5,853 nucleotides of DNA from Bacteroidota bacterium (GCA_023416995.1 JAEZGI010000034.1:1-5853); one strand, 5' to 3'; shown: positions 1 through 5,825, numbered from the stretch's first letter. Program-made: numbers and translations. Notes: a model not told the origin generated them from the sequence alone.

Positions 1-2
1 TC

Positions 3-173
3 GCCGTCGATTTACTGACAGGCAGCATTTACAGGCTCACACCAAAAGACATCTATCCAACTTTGACGGCAAAAGATGCGCTGGCTGGCACTGATGCAGT
101 TGTTATCAATGCAACGTTGCAACCATCCAGGGAATGGGCGCTGATTGGAGTGATGAAGAAGATGCCAGATTAA
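3..173 (+). CDS. C-terminal end of an unidentified protein (5' end outside window)
   Basis: Reading from base 3 gives 56 uninterrupted codons ending in TAA at 171-173, while the other two plus frames hit stops earlier in this stretch. The start lies off the left edge. The residues begin AVDLLTGSIYRL and end ALIGVMKKMPD, with alternating hydrophobic stretches (DAVVINATL, EWALIGV) that would fit the last strands of a beta-sandwich domain. The phrase 'DLLTGSIYRL' is vaguely like the C-terminal accessory beta domains of glycoside hydrolases. That is only an impression: no catalytic motif is in view and I do not recognise the family. A perfect 12-bp palindrome (110-121) falls inside the coding sequence and is explained by the codons. 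It is a true partial gene rather than a shadow mainly because the frame is open to the window edge and its composition matches the neighbours. Confidence 0.5.
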   Translation, partial: AVDLLTGSIYRLTPKDIYPTLTAKDALAGTDAVVINATLQPSREWALIGVMKKMPD

Positions 174-366
174 CGTTCCTGAGCACGGGCTGGTGGCGAG
201 GACGATTATCTTTTACACTTTTCATTATACACTCAGGTTGTTTTGTCCCACAAATGTTTGTCCCACAAAAAGAGGAGAGTACCAATGCAGATAATAGCAA
301 TAAAATCTATAAGCGCATAGTGTAGAACGGTTTCAGCGCTTTTCTGCATGCCGCCTTAAAACGAGA
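174..366. other. Non-coding spacer with tandem palindromes and a Shine-Dalgarno-like stretch
   Basis: No convincing gene is present between the partial plus-strand gene and the terminator of the tRNA. The longer reading frames on both strands here give low-complexity, unfamiliar proteins. The stretch holds two copies of a 13-bp palindrome (242-254 and 257-269). A purine-rich AGAGGAG follows at 271-277, then ATG at 285-287 opening an 11-codon frame that stops at TAG 318-320. No obvious intrinsic terminator for the left-hand gene is seen before 367. Confidence 0.5.
242..269. repeat. Two tandem copies of the palindrome TTTGTCCCACAAA
   Basis: TTTGTCCCACAAA occurs at 242-254 and again, base for base, at 257-269, with only TG between. 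Each copy is itself an inverted repeat: TTTGT and ACAAA arms around a CCC centre. Centre-to-centre distance is 15 bp, about one and a half helical turns. The geometry could suit paired sites for a dimeric DNA-binding protein or a small hairpin-forming element. No regulator can be named from the sequence, and chance or replication slippage remains possible. Confidence 0.6.
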
Positions 367-390
367 AAACCCGCCAAACAGCGGGTTTCT
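365..390 (-). terminator. Intrinsic terminator downstream of tRNA-Leu
   Basis: AAACCCGC (367-374) pairs perfectly with GCGGGTTT (381-388) around a 6-base loop. Outer AGA/TCT bases can extend the stem with one bulged A. Read on the minus strand, the stem is followed by a T-rich run (TTTTCTCGTTTT), as expected for rho-independent termination of the tRNA-Leu transcript, whose 3' end is about 10 bases away. The plus-strand side has only TTTCT after the stem, so termination of the left-hand plus gene here is less likely. Confidence 0.75.
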
Positions 391-398
391 AAAAAATG

Positions 399-482
399 TG
401 CGGAAGAGGAGATTCGAACTCCCACGCCAGTTACGGCGCTACCACCTCAAAGTAGTGCGTCTACCAATTTCGCCACCTCCGC
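399..482 (-). tRNA. tRNA-Leu (anticodon GAG)
   Basis: The 84-nt minus-strand sequence folds as a class II tRNA. The acceptor stem is GCGGAGG/CTTCCGC with discriminator A at base 399. The D-arm contains GGTAGAC. The anticodon stem CTACT/GGTAG closes the loop TTGAGGT, giving anticodon GAG, which reads CUC and CUU leucine codons. There is a long variable arm (CGCC GTAACT GGCG) and a T-arm with loop TTCGAAT. Leucine is one of the few bacterial tRNAs with a long variable arm, which agrees with the anticodon. The 3' CCA is not encoded: CAT follows the discriminator, so CCA must be added enzymatically. It stands alone, with its own promoter upstream and terminator downstream. Confidence 0.97.
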
Positions 483-504
483 AGCCTTAAAATTGAAGTG
501 GGTG

Positions 505-512
505 CAAAAGTA
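505..512 (-). promoter_or_regulatory. Bacteroidota-type -7 promoter element for tRNA-Leu
   Basis: On the minus strand this reads TACTTTTG, an exact match to the Bacteroidota housekeeping -7 consensus TAnnTTTG, and is followed by CACCC. It lies 22 bases upstream of the tRNA 5' end, so a transcript starting about 6 bases downstream would carry a short 5' leader. No good -33 TTG is seen at the usual spacing; a weak TTTCC sits a little further upstream. This is expected of strong stable-RNA promoters in the phylum but inferred only from sequence. Confidence 0.65.
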
Positions 513-639
513 ATAGATTTCAACTTATACGGGAAATAGAATCTTACAAATATTTTAGACAGTGGAATACCCCCGACAAAGCATCACCAAACGCGGAATT
601 TAAAGCTGCGAACCACTGTAAACAACAAAAACCACCACC

Positions 640-1278
640 CTAAGTCGCCACCCAGGCCAGCACGATATCGCCAAAGATCTTAGCCGTCACCTTTAGCTCC
701 ACATGCGTGTCTTTCAAAAACGTAAATGGCAGCTCGATCCATTCGTCTGACCGGAACGAAACCGGACCGCTTAACCGCATGTGTTCACTAAAATCAACCT
801 GTCCAAGGCCATACCATTTATACAAAGCTTCTTTTGCGCTCCATAATATCGTGGTGAGCTGCAGGTGCAATTGTGTCAAAGACTCCCACTCTGAAAGAAA
901 CACCTGCTCGCTTTCATTTACAAATTTGTGCACGATATTATAGATCCGCGGCATCACGAGTTCTATATCGATACCCACCCTGTTTGAATTACTTGCGATC
1001 ACAGCAGCATATTCCCCACAATGAGAAATTGAAAAATGATATTTTTCATCCGCCAGATATGGCTTCCGCGTATCCGCAATTATAATCGACGACAAAGGAA
1101 AATCCGGAAAAAGGTGTGGCAGCAAAAACCGGCCGGCCAGGTGCTGCAATCGCTTTGCTGGGTGCGATACATCCCGTTTAACCGGTACATGTGCAGCGAA
1201 AAAGGACTCGTCCTCTGTTATCTGCCAGATGCCTAATCGGGTGGTCGCGTTAATATTATGTTGATAAAATAATCCCAT
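640..1278 (-). CDS. 4'-phosphopantetheinyl transferase superfamily protein (Sfp/AcpT type)
   Basis: This 212-residue protein should transfer the 4'-phosphopantetheine arm of coenzyme A to a conserved serine of a carrier protein (fatty-acid, polyketide or peptide synthesis) in the cytoplasm. The family signatures appear in order: RKPYL (71-75), FSISHC (82-87), GIDIE (102-106), with D104 and E106 as Mg2+ ligands, and WSAKEALYK (146-154), with K149, E150 and K154 in the catalytic/CoA-binding motif. Its length is nearer the two-domain Sfp class (about 220-230) than the roughly 120-residue AcpS class. The start at ATG 1276-1278 suits the preceding promoter-like elements. The gene stands alone, with no carrier protein, fatty-acid or NRPS/PKS gene beside it, so its partner cannot be read from context. 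All key motif residues are present, so it should be active. The substrate carrier is unknown. Confidence 0.93.
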   Translation of the reverse strand: MGLFYQHNINATTRLGIWQITEDESFFAAHVPVKRDVSHPAKRLQHLAGRFLLPHLFPDFPLSSIIIADTRKPYLADEKYHFSISHCGEYAAVIASNSNRVGIDIELVMPRIYNIVHKFVNESEQVFLSEWESLTQLHLQLTTILWSAKEALYKWYGLGQVDFSEHMRLSGPVSFRSDEWIELPFTFLKDTHVELKVTAKIFGDIVLAWVAT

Positions 1279-1309
1279 TTTAAATAACTAAGCCGCATCT
1301 TGCAGAAAA

Positions 1310-1340
1310 CAATTTTAACCAATTTAAGTACCATCACCAA
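1310..1340 (-). promoter_or_regulatory. Likely promoter of the phosphopantetheinyl transferase gene
   Basis: On the minus strand TTG (1338-1340) is followed after 20 bases by TAAAATTG (1310-1317), a 7-of-8 match to the Bacteroidota -7 box TAnnTTTG at the right spacing. Predicted transcription would begin near 1303, leaving a leader of about 25 bases before the ATG at 1278. It lies in the 74-bp spacer shared with the divergent dcd gene, for which I see no equally good element; a weak TTG-N22-TAAGTACC (1300-1332) overlaps it. Confidence 0.5.
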
Positions 1341-1352
1341 CTTTTAACGCTG

Positions 1353-1889
1353 ATGATTTTAAGTGACTCCAGAATACTCGAAGAGATAGAAAAAGGAACA
1401 ATAAAAATTGAACCCTATGACCGCACCTGCCTCGGTAGTAATTCGTATGATGTTCACCTGGGCAAATGGCTGGCCAAATACAACGATGAAGTACTTGATG
1501 CGAAAAAACATAACCAGATAACTCATTTCGAAATACCTGATGAAGGTTTCATTCTCCAGCCACATGTGTTTTATCTGGGAGTAACCGAAGAATATACCGA
1601 AACGCATGCACACGTGCCTTTTCTTGAAGGTAAATCATCGACCGGTCGGCTGGGGATCGATATCCATGCTACAGCAGGTAAAGGTGATGTAGGGTTTTGT
1701 GGCAACTGGACGCTTGAAATTTCAGTGAAGCAACCGGTTAGAGTTTATAAAGGCATGCCCGTTGGACAACTTATTTACTTCCCCGTAGATGGTGAAATAA
1801 TAATTAGTTACAACAATAAAAAAGACGCTAAATACAGCGGCCAGCCTAATCGCCCGGTGGAGAGCATGATGTGGAAGAATAAGTTTTAG
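1353..1889 (+). CDS. dcd: dCTP deaminase
   Basis: This 178-residue protein of the dUTPase/Dcd trimer superfamily deaminates dCTP to dUTP, feeding dUMP and hence thymidylate synthesis. The N-terminus MILSDSRILEEIEKG is the family's usual opening, which fixes the start at 1353. Residues 94-101 (KSSTGRLG) are the nucleotide-binding motif. E122 in TLEIS aligns with the catalytic glutamate of E. coli Dcd, GQL (138-140) is the conserved Gly-Gln motif, and the C-terminal YNNKKDAKYSGQ (153-164) corresponds to the flexible tail that closes over the triphosphate. Some relatives are bifunctional dCTP deaminase/dUTPases, and motif reading alone does not exclude that here. The gene is divergent from the phosphopantetheinyl transferase gene, and its stop overlaps that of the convergent DUF3810 gene by four bases, so neither has a private terminator between them. 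Confidence 0.95.
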   Translation: MILSDSRILEEIEKGTIKIEPYDRTCLGSNSYDVHLGKWLAKYNDEVLDAKKHNQITHFEIPDEGFILQPHVFYLGVTEEYTETHAHVPFLEGKSSTGRLGIDIHATAGKGDVGFCGNWTLEISVKQPVRVYKGMPVGQLIYFPVDGEIIISYNNKKDAKYSGQPNRPVESMMWKNKF

Positions 1890-2965
1890 ATCGCTTCTTT
1901 GCCATACTTTTTATAATAAGCAATGAGCCAGCTGATCACCTCGCTGTAACTCAGTTTACCTGAAGGCTGCTCGTTTGCACGGAGGTATTGACCGTAAACA
2001 ATATCAACAAGTTTTTCTACGGGGTTGGCATGTCGTTTCCAGAAGTCACGCAACTCGTGATAATCTTTTTTAAAAGCGGGTGATAGCCTGTTGTCGTACG
2101 ACTTAAGCAGGTTGCTGTCGAGATTATATATATACCGGCGTGCATACAGGTACATATCAAAATACACAGAATATTTAAACGCAGGATCGGGTGAAGCGCG
2201 TGCAGATAGAAACCCTGCAAAATTTGCTTCGCTTTCCTTCGCATAACCAAGCTGGTGGCCGATCTCATGACAGGTTGTAAATGGCAGGGCAAAAACGGGC
2301 ACGGTTGTGTTTACCTGTGCCTCTCCCGAAAAAGGGTTGTAATAACCCGTGAACCCAAGATAATTACCTAGATAACTAAACATCGAAGGTTTAACAGAAG
2401 CATACCGGTAAGTGAACTGGGGTTGATAATTTGCAAGTGAATCATATGCCTCAACTGAGCCTAAAAACAAGTTCCGTTTCTCTGCAAGATACTTCCTGTT
2501 GATACGTGCGACGGTATCAAGTTCATTGATCTTTACTACCAGTTGGTCAACCACTGCAAGCAAGTCATCTTTATTATCCATCTCAACCTTTAACTCCAAC
2601 TGGTCGGCTATACCTATCCTGTTATAATTCAACCCCCATAAAACATTAAATACAACGTAAACGGTTAATGCAAAAAAGGCGAGTTGTCTTAAACCGTTTA
2701 GCCAGAAATACCGATCTGCATTGCGTTTCGCGATTACCCGAAAAAAGCGGAACAATTTCCATGATAACCACAATGCCACGGCAGAATATAAGAGATCACC
2801 CGCACTGAAGGGTATCCAACCAAAAATTATACGCAGAAATGCAGTGATGTATGGATAGAGCCATCCGGAATAATATTCTTCAACTGCAGCAGGAAATAAT
2901 GAAAACAATTTTATGCCTGCGAATAATCCCACCAAAACGATCCACCAGTACTTTTTTGAAGCCAT
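1886..2965 (-). CDS. DUF3810 family membrane protein with HExxH metalloprotease-like motif
   Basis: This 359-residue protein matches what I know of DUF3810, a family of unknown function. Three hydrophobic segments lie near the N-terminus, at about 7-25, 36-73 (probably one or two passes, around a short IPFSAGD break) and 93-112. A long soluble part follows. Residues 233-237 (HEIGH), with E244 or E246 in the following KESEANF, look like the zinc site of gluzincin-type metallopeptidases: H233 and H237 as ligands, E234 as base and a downstream glutamate as third ligand. Proteolysis is therefore plausible but unproven, and the side of the membrane on which the domain lies is not certain. The start at ATG 2963-2965 leaves a 42-bp spacer to the divergent carboxyltransferase gene. 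The 3' end overlaps the dcd stop. No partner gene suggests a substrate. Confidence 0.88.
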   Translation of the reverse strand: MASKKYWWIVLVGLFAGIKLFSLFPAAVEEYYSGWLYPYITAFLRIIFGWIPFSAGDLLYSAVALWLSWKLFRFFRVIAKRNADRYFWLNGLRQLAFFALTVYVVFNVLWGLNYNRIGIADQLELKVEMDNKDDLLAVVDQLVVKINELDTVARINRKYLAEKRNLFLGSVEAYDSLANYQPQFTYRYASVKPSMFSYLGNYLGFTGYYNPFSGEAQVNTTVPVFALPFTTCHEIGHQLGYAKESEANFAGFLSARASPDPAFKYSVYFDMYLYARRYIYNLDSNLLKSYDNRLSPAFKKDYHELRDFWKRHANPVEKLVDIVYGQYLRANEQPSGKLSYSEVISWLIAYYKKYGKEAI

Positions 2966-3007
2966 GCAGGTCTAAAAATAGTAAAATCTTTCCTTTATAT
3001 TGCCGGC

Positions 3008-4642
3008 ATGAAAGCCGACATCGAATTCAATAAGAATGAAGACGGAATGAAAACCTCACTGGCGAAATTGCGCCAGCGATTACAGGAAGTGAGCATGGGT
3101 GGTGGAAAAAAAGCAATTGCCAAACAACATGAAAAAAATAAATTAACCGCACGTGAACGAGTTGCGTATCTCTGCGATAATGACAAACCTTTTATCGAGA
3201 TAGGTGCGTTTGCAGGATATGAAATGTATGAAGAACAAGGCGGTTGTCCCTCCGGCGGAACGGTTGCAGGTATTGGATACATCAATGGCCGTCAGGCCGT
3301 GATACTTGCCAATGATCAGACAGTGAAGGCTGGTGCCTGGTTTCCCATCACAGGTAAAAAGAACCTTCGGATGCAGGAGATCGCCATGGAGAATCATCTG
3401 CCGGTGGTTTACCTGGTCGACAGTGCAGGGGTCTATCTCCCCATGCAGGATGAGATATTCCCGGATAAAGAACATTTTGGCCGCATCTTCCGGAACAATG
3501 CACGCATGAGCGCTATGGGCATCACGCAGATAGCAGCGGTGATGGGACCCTGTGTTGCCGGCGGTGCTTATCTGCCGATTATGAGTGATGAAACGCTGAT
3601 GGTTGAAGGCAACGGCTCAATTTATCTTGCGGGTCCATATCTTGTTAAGGCAGCTATAGGTGAAGATGCAGACAGTGAAACGCTTGGCGGTGCAGATACC
3701 CATACGGCGATTTCAGGCATTGCAGATTATAAGTTTAGTACCGAACAGGAATGTCTTGATCATGTAAAAAAGATCTTTTCTAAAATGGGGGCTCCTGCAA
3801 GTGCTGGTTTTGATCGGATCAAATCCACATCGCCTGCGTTGCCCGCCGAAGACATATACGGATTGTTTCCGCAGGATGCCACCAGGCCGTATGATATGCT
3901 TGATATCATTTTGCGCATAACCGATGCCGATAGTTTCGATGAGTTTAAAAAAGATTACGGCAAAACGATTATCTGTGGTTATGGCCGGGTTGATGGATGG
4001 GCAGTTGGCATCGTGGCCAATCAAAGAAAAATGGTTAAGAGTCGCAAAGGTGAAATGCAGATGGGCGGAGTGATTTATAATGACAGTGCAGATAAGGCTG
4101 CGCGGTTTATAATGAACTGCAACCAGAAAAAAATTCCTTTGGTATTTTTGCAGGATGTCACCGGCTTTATGGTTGGGTCACGCAGCGAACACGCTGGTAT
4201 CATCAAGGATGGTGCAAAGATGGTGAATGCCGTGGCCAATTCCATAGTGCCGAAAATCACTATTATTATTGGGAACTCTTATGGTGCCGGTAATTATGCG
4301 ATGTGTGGGAAAGCTTATGATCCCCGGTTTATATTTGCGTGGCCGGGTGCGAAGATCGCAGTAATGGGTGGTGAACAGGCTGCAAAAACGCTGTTACAGA
4401 TACAGGTGGCGGGAATGAAATCGAAAGGCATGGAAGTGACTGAAGCAGAGGAGAAAAAAATATTAGAGGATATCAAAAACATGTACGAAAGACAGAACTC
4501 TCCATATTACGCGGCTGCAAGACTTTGGATCGATGGAATCATAGACCCTTTGGATACAAGACGCGTCATTTCTGAATCACTGCATGCAGCGAGCCACAGC
4601 CCCGTATCAGAAACTTTTAAAACAGGTGTGTTCCAGGTATAA
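3008..4642 (+). CDS. Acyl-CoA carboxylase beta subunit (biotin-dependent carboxyltransferase)
   Basis: This 544-residue protein belongs to the carboxyltransferase family of propionyl-, methylcrotonyl- and related acyl-CoA carboxylases. It moves CO2 from carboxybiotin to an acyl-CoA. Two crotonase-like halves are visible. The first carries GGCPSGG (78-84), VDSAGVYLPMQ (137-147), HFGRIF (156-161) and the oxyanion-hole glycines of GPCVAGGAY (180-188). The second carries FLQDVTGFMVG (380-390), GNSYGAGNYAM (422-432) and VMGGEQAA (452-459), ending with WIDGIIDPLDTRR (507-519). The pattern is closest to methylcrotonyl-CoA carboxylase beta chains, but substrate cannot be settled from motifs. The start at 3008 is preferred over an internal ATG at 3047 because the N-terminal IEFNKNEDGMK is typical of Bacteroidota orthologues. 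TATATTG at 2996-3002 is a weak -7 candidate that would leave almost no leader. No biotin carboxylase or biotin carrier gene lies in view. Ribonuclease HI follows after 12 bases. Confidence 0.93.
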   Translation: MKADIEFNKNEDGMKTSLAKLRQRLQEVSMGGGKKAIAKQHEKNKLTARERVAYLCDNDKPFIEIGAFAGYEMYEEQGGCPSGGTVAGIGYINGRQAVILANDQTVKAGAWFPITGKKNLRMQEIAMENHLPVVYLVDSAGVYLPMQDEIFPDKEHFGRIFRNNARMSAMGITQIAAVMGPCVAGGAYLPIMSDETLMVEGNGSIYLAGPYLVKAAIGEDADSETLGGADTHTAISGIADYKFSTEQECLDHVKKIFSKMGAPASAGFDRIKSTSPALPAEDIYGLFPQDATRPYDMLDIILRITDADSFDEFKKDYGKTIICGYGRVDGWAVGIVANQRKMVKSRKGEMQMGGVIYNDSADKAARFIMNCNQKKIPLVFLQDVTGFMVGSRSEHAGIIKDGAKMVNAVANSIVPKITIIIGNSYGAGNYAMCGKAYDPRFIFAWPGAKIAVMGGEQAAKTLLQIQVAGMKSKGMEVTEAEEKKILEDIKNMYERQNSPYYAAARLWIDGIIDPLDTRRVISESLHAASHSPVSETFKTGVFQV

Positions 4643-4654
4643 CACGGGATTTTT

Positions 4655-5122
4655 ATGACGAACGAGTTGATTATATATACCGATGGGTCATCCCGCGGTA
4701 ACCCCGGCCCTGGTGGTTATGGTGCCATATTGAACTGGAACGGGAAGATGAAAGAGTTATCAAAAGGTTTTCGCCGGACTACCAACAACCGCATGGAACT
4801 GATGGCAGTTATTGCGGCCCTCGAAGCGCTTACTAAAGACGGAATCAACATCGTTATTTATTCCGACAGTCAATATGTAGTAAAGGCAGTAAAAGAAGGA
4901 TGGCTGAAAAAATGGATCGCTACCGATTTCCGCGGCGGCAAAAAAAATGCGGATCTGTGGCGCAGGTTTTACGAGCTGTCTAAGAAAAATAATATCAGGT
5001 TTGAATGGGTTCGTGGACATGCTGATAACCCATATAACAACCGTTGCGATGTGCTGGCAACAACCGCTGCCGATGGCCGCAACTTAATTCCTGACATCGG
5101 TTTTGAATCAGGCATGAACTAA
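4655..5122 (+). CDS. rnhA: Ribonuclease HI
   Basis: This 155-residue protein is the same length as E. coli RNase HI and degrades the RNA strand of RNA-DNA hybrids (R-loops, primer remnants) using two Mg2+ ions. The four carboxylates of the active site are present at near-canonical positions: D10 in YTDGSSRGNPGPGGYG, E48 in NNRMELMA, D71 in YSDSQYV and D132 in NRCDVLA. H122 in VRGHADNPYNNR is the conserved flexible-loop histidine. The basic segment EGWLKKWIATDFRGGKKN (81-98) matches the handle region that grips the hybrid, so this is the full bacterial type rather than the short handle-less kind. The ATG is 12 bases after the carboxyltransferase stop, with no promoter or recognisable Shine-Dalgarno between them, implying co-transcription. 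A hairpin at 5186-5202 may end the transcript. Confidence 0.97.
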   Translation: MTNELIIYTDGSSRGNPGPGGYGAILNWNGKMKELSKGFRRTTNNRMELMAVIAALEALTKDGINIVIYSDSQYVVKAVKEGWLKKWIATDFRGGKKNADLWRRFYELSKKNNIRFEWVRGHADNPYNNRCDVLATTAADGRNLIPDIGFESGMN

Positions 5123-5357
5123 GCCCGGACGCGGCCGTCCATCTCACTGGTTTGGGTATCTCCTAACTTTGTTGCGTTTAACGTTCCTCGGCTTGCCCGA
5201 GGGCAGGGATTTTTAGCACAAACATAATAGCATTACTTTTATTGCACCCGCACAAGTGCTCAATGAAGCCACATGGCCCCGCTTTGTCAAACATTGTTAA
5301 GGCCAGTATTTATTTCTTGTCAACTTGTCCATGTCCAACTTCATCAATAAATCCAGT
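5123..5357. other. Non-coding spacer between convergent rnhA and VOC genes
   Basis: No credible gene lies here on either strand. It contains the hairpin at 5186-5202, a small palindrome GCACAAGTGC (5250-5259), and an isolated TAACTTTG (5164-5171). That last sequence matches the Bacteroidota -7 box but has no -33 partner and no plus-strand gene ahead of it. GTTTAAC on the plus strand (GTTAAAC on the minus strand) at 5176-5182 and GTTAAGG at 5296-5302 are discussed as possible attC-like ends. No clear terminator was found immediately downstream of the VOC gene on the minus strand. Confidence 0.5.
5186..5214 (+). terminator. Possible terminator downstream of rnhA
   Basis: CCTCGG (5186-5191) pairs with CCGAGG (5197-5202) around a 5-base loop, and a run of five T follows at 5210-5214. 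The 7-base gap between stem and T-run is longer than ideal. An alternative tighter pairing, TGCCC/GGGCA (5194-5205), would bring the T-run closer but leaves an impossibly small 2-base loop. Weak support; the same hairpin also features in the attC-like idea given in the findings. Confidence 0.35.
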
Positions 5358-5825
5358 TTACTTAAGTTCTGAAAGTATCAGCTTTTTTTGTTTGAAAGTA
5401 TTCCTCATTGCTTTGTCCCTAACCATCGGGTCGTCACTGTTTATCAGGGCAAAATATTCTACCGGGACAACCTGCCACGACAAACCATATTTGTCTTTGC
5501 ACCAACCACAAGCACTTTCCTGTCCTCCGTTTGCTGTCAAAGCGTTCCAATAATAATCTACTTCTTCCTGGTCTTTGCAGTTGATAACGAATGATACAGA
5601 TTCATTAAATCGGAAGAAAGGTCCAGCTGCCAGAATATTAAATTCCATTTCATGAATTTCAATAATTGCGGTTTCAAAGTCTCCTCCGCCTGCTTCTGGC
5701 GGATTTTTATATTGGCGGTGGTCCTTAAGTTTACCGTCTTTGAAAATAGAAAGATAATAATCTGCTACAGCTTTAGCATCTGTTGTTTCAACCCAAAGTG
5801 AGGGTGTTATTTTTTGTGCTATCAT
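5358..5825 (-). CDS. VOC family protein, PhnB/3-demethylubiquinone methyltransferase-like fold
   Basis: This 155-residue protein matches the glyoxalase/bleomycin-resistance (VOC) superfamily, in the subgroup often labelled '3-demethylubiquinone-9 3-methyltransferase' or PhnB-like. That label reflects a domain name, not shown activity. The recognisable pieces are ITPSLWVE (6-13), YYLSIFKDGK (23-32), AAGPFFRFN (66-74), the hallmark stretch NGGQES...CGWCKDKYGLSWQVVP (99-121), and the C-terminal helices (132-155). These proteins are small cytoplasmic beta-alpha-beta-beta-beta folds, usually dimeric. Members bind metals, antibiotics or small electrophiles, and most, like this one, have no known substrate. 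ATG at 5823-5825 is preferred because it places ITPxLW at the usual distance from the N-terminus. Only 28 bases of upstream sequence remain in the window, so its promoter and any upstream operon partner are not visible. Confidence 0.9.
   Translation of the reverse strand: MIAQKITPSLWVETTDAKAVADYYLSIFKDGKLKDHRQYKNPPEAGGGDFETAIIEIHEMEFNILAAGPFFRFNESVSFVINCKDQEEVDYYWNALTANGGQESACGWCKDKYGLSWQVVPVEYFALINSDDPMVRDKAMRNTFKQKKLILSELK

Noticed and set aside
110..121. Perfect 12-bp palindrome TGCAACGTTGCA
   Set aside because: It lies inside the coding end of the partial gene, where the codons for NATLQ account for it. It has only one copy and no associated promoter.
106..325. Open frames of about 63-64 codons on both strands at the left end
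   Set aside because: Their products resemble no family, they overlap the better-supported end of the partial gene and the palindromes, and they have no promoter or ribosome-binding support.
2996..3002. TATATTG as a promoter for the carboxyltransferase gene
   Set aside because: It is an imperfect -7 match with no -33 TTG at the right spacing, and would start transcription at the ATG itself, so I mention it only within the gene entry.
3047..3049. Alternative ATG start for the carboxyltransferase
   Set aside because: The 13 residues upstream (containing EFNKNED) look like the conserved N-terminus of Bacteroidota homologues, so the 3008 start is better.
5250..5259. GCACAAGTGC palindrome as a terminator for the VOC gene
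   Set aside because: The stem is only 4 bp with a 2-base loop, lies about 100 bases after the stop, and the following A/T-rich stretch on the minus strand is not a T-run.
5242..5553. 103-codon plus-strand frame opposite the VOC gene
   Set aside because: It is mostly the antisense of a clearly conserved VOC gene, and its cysteine- and serine-rich product has no recognisable domain.
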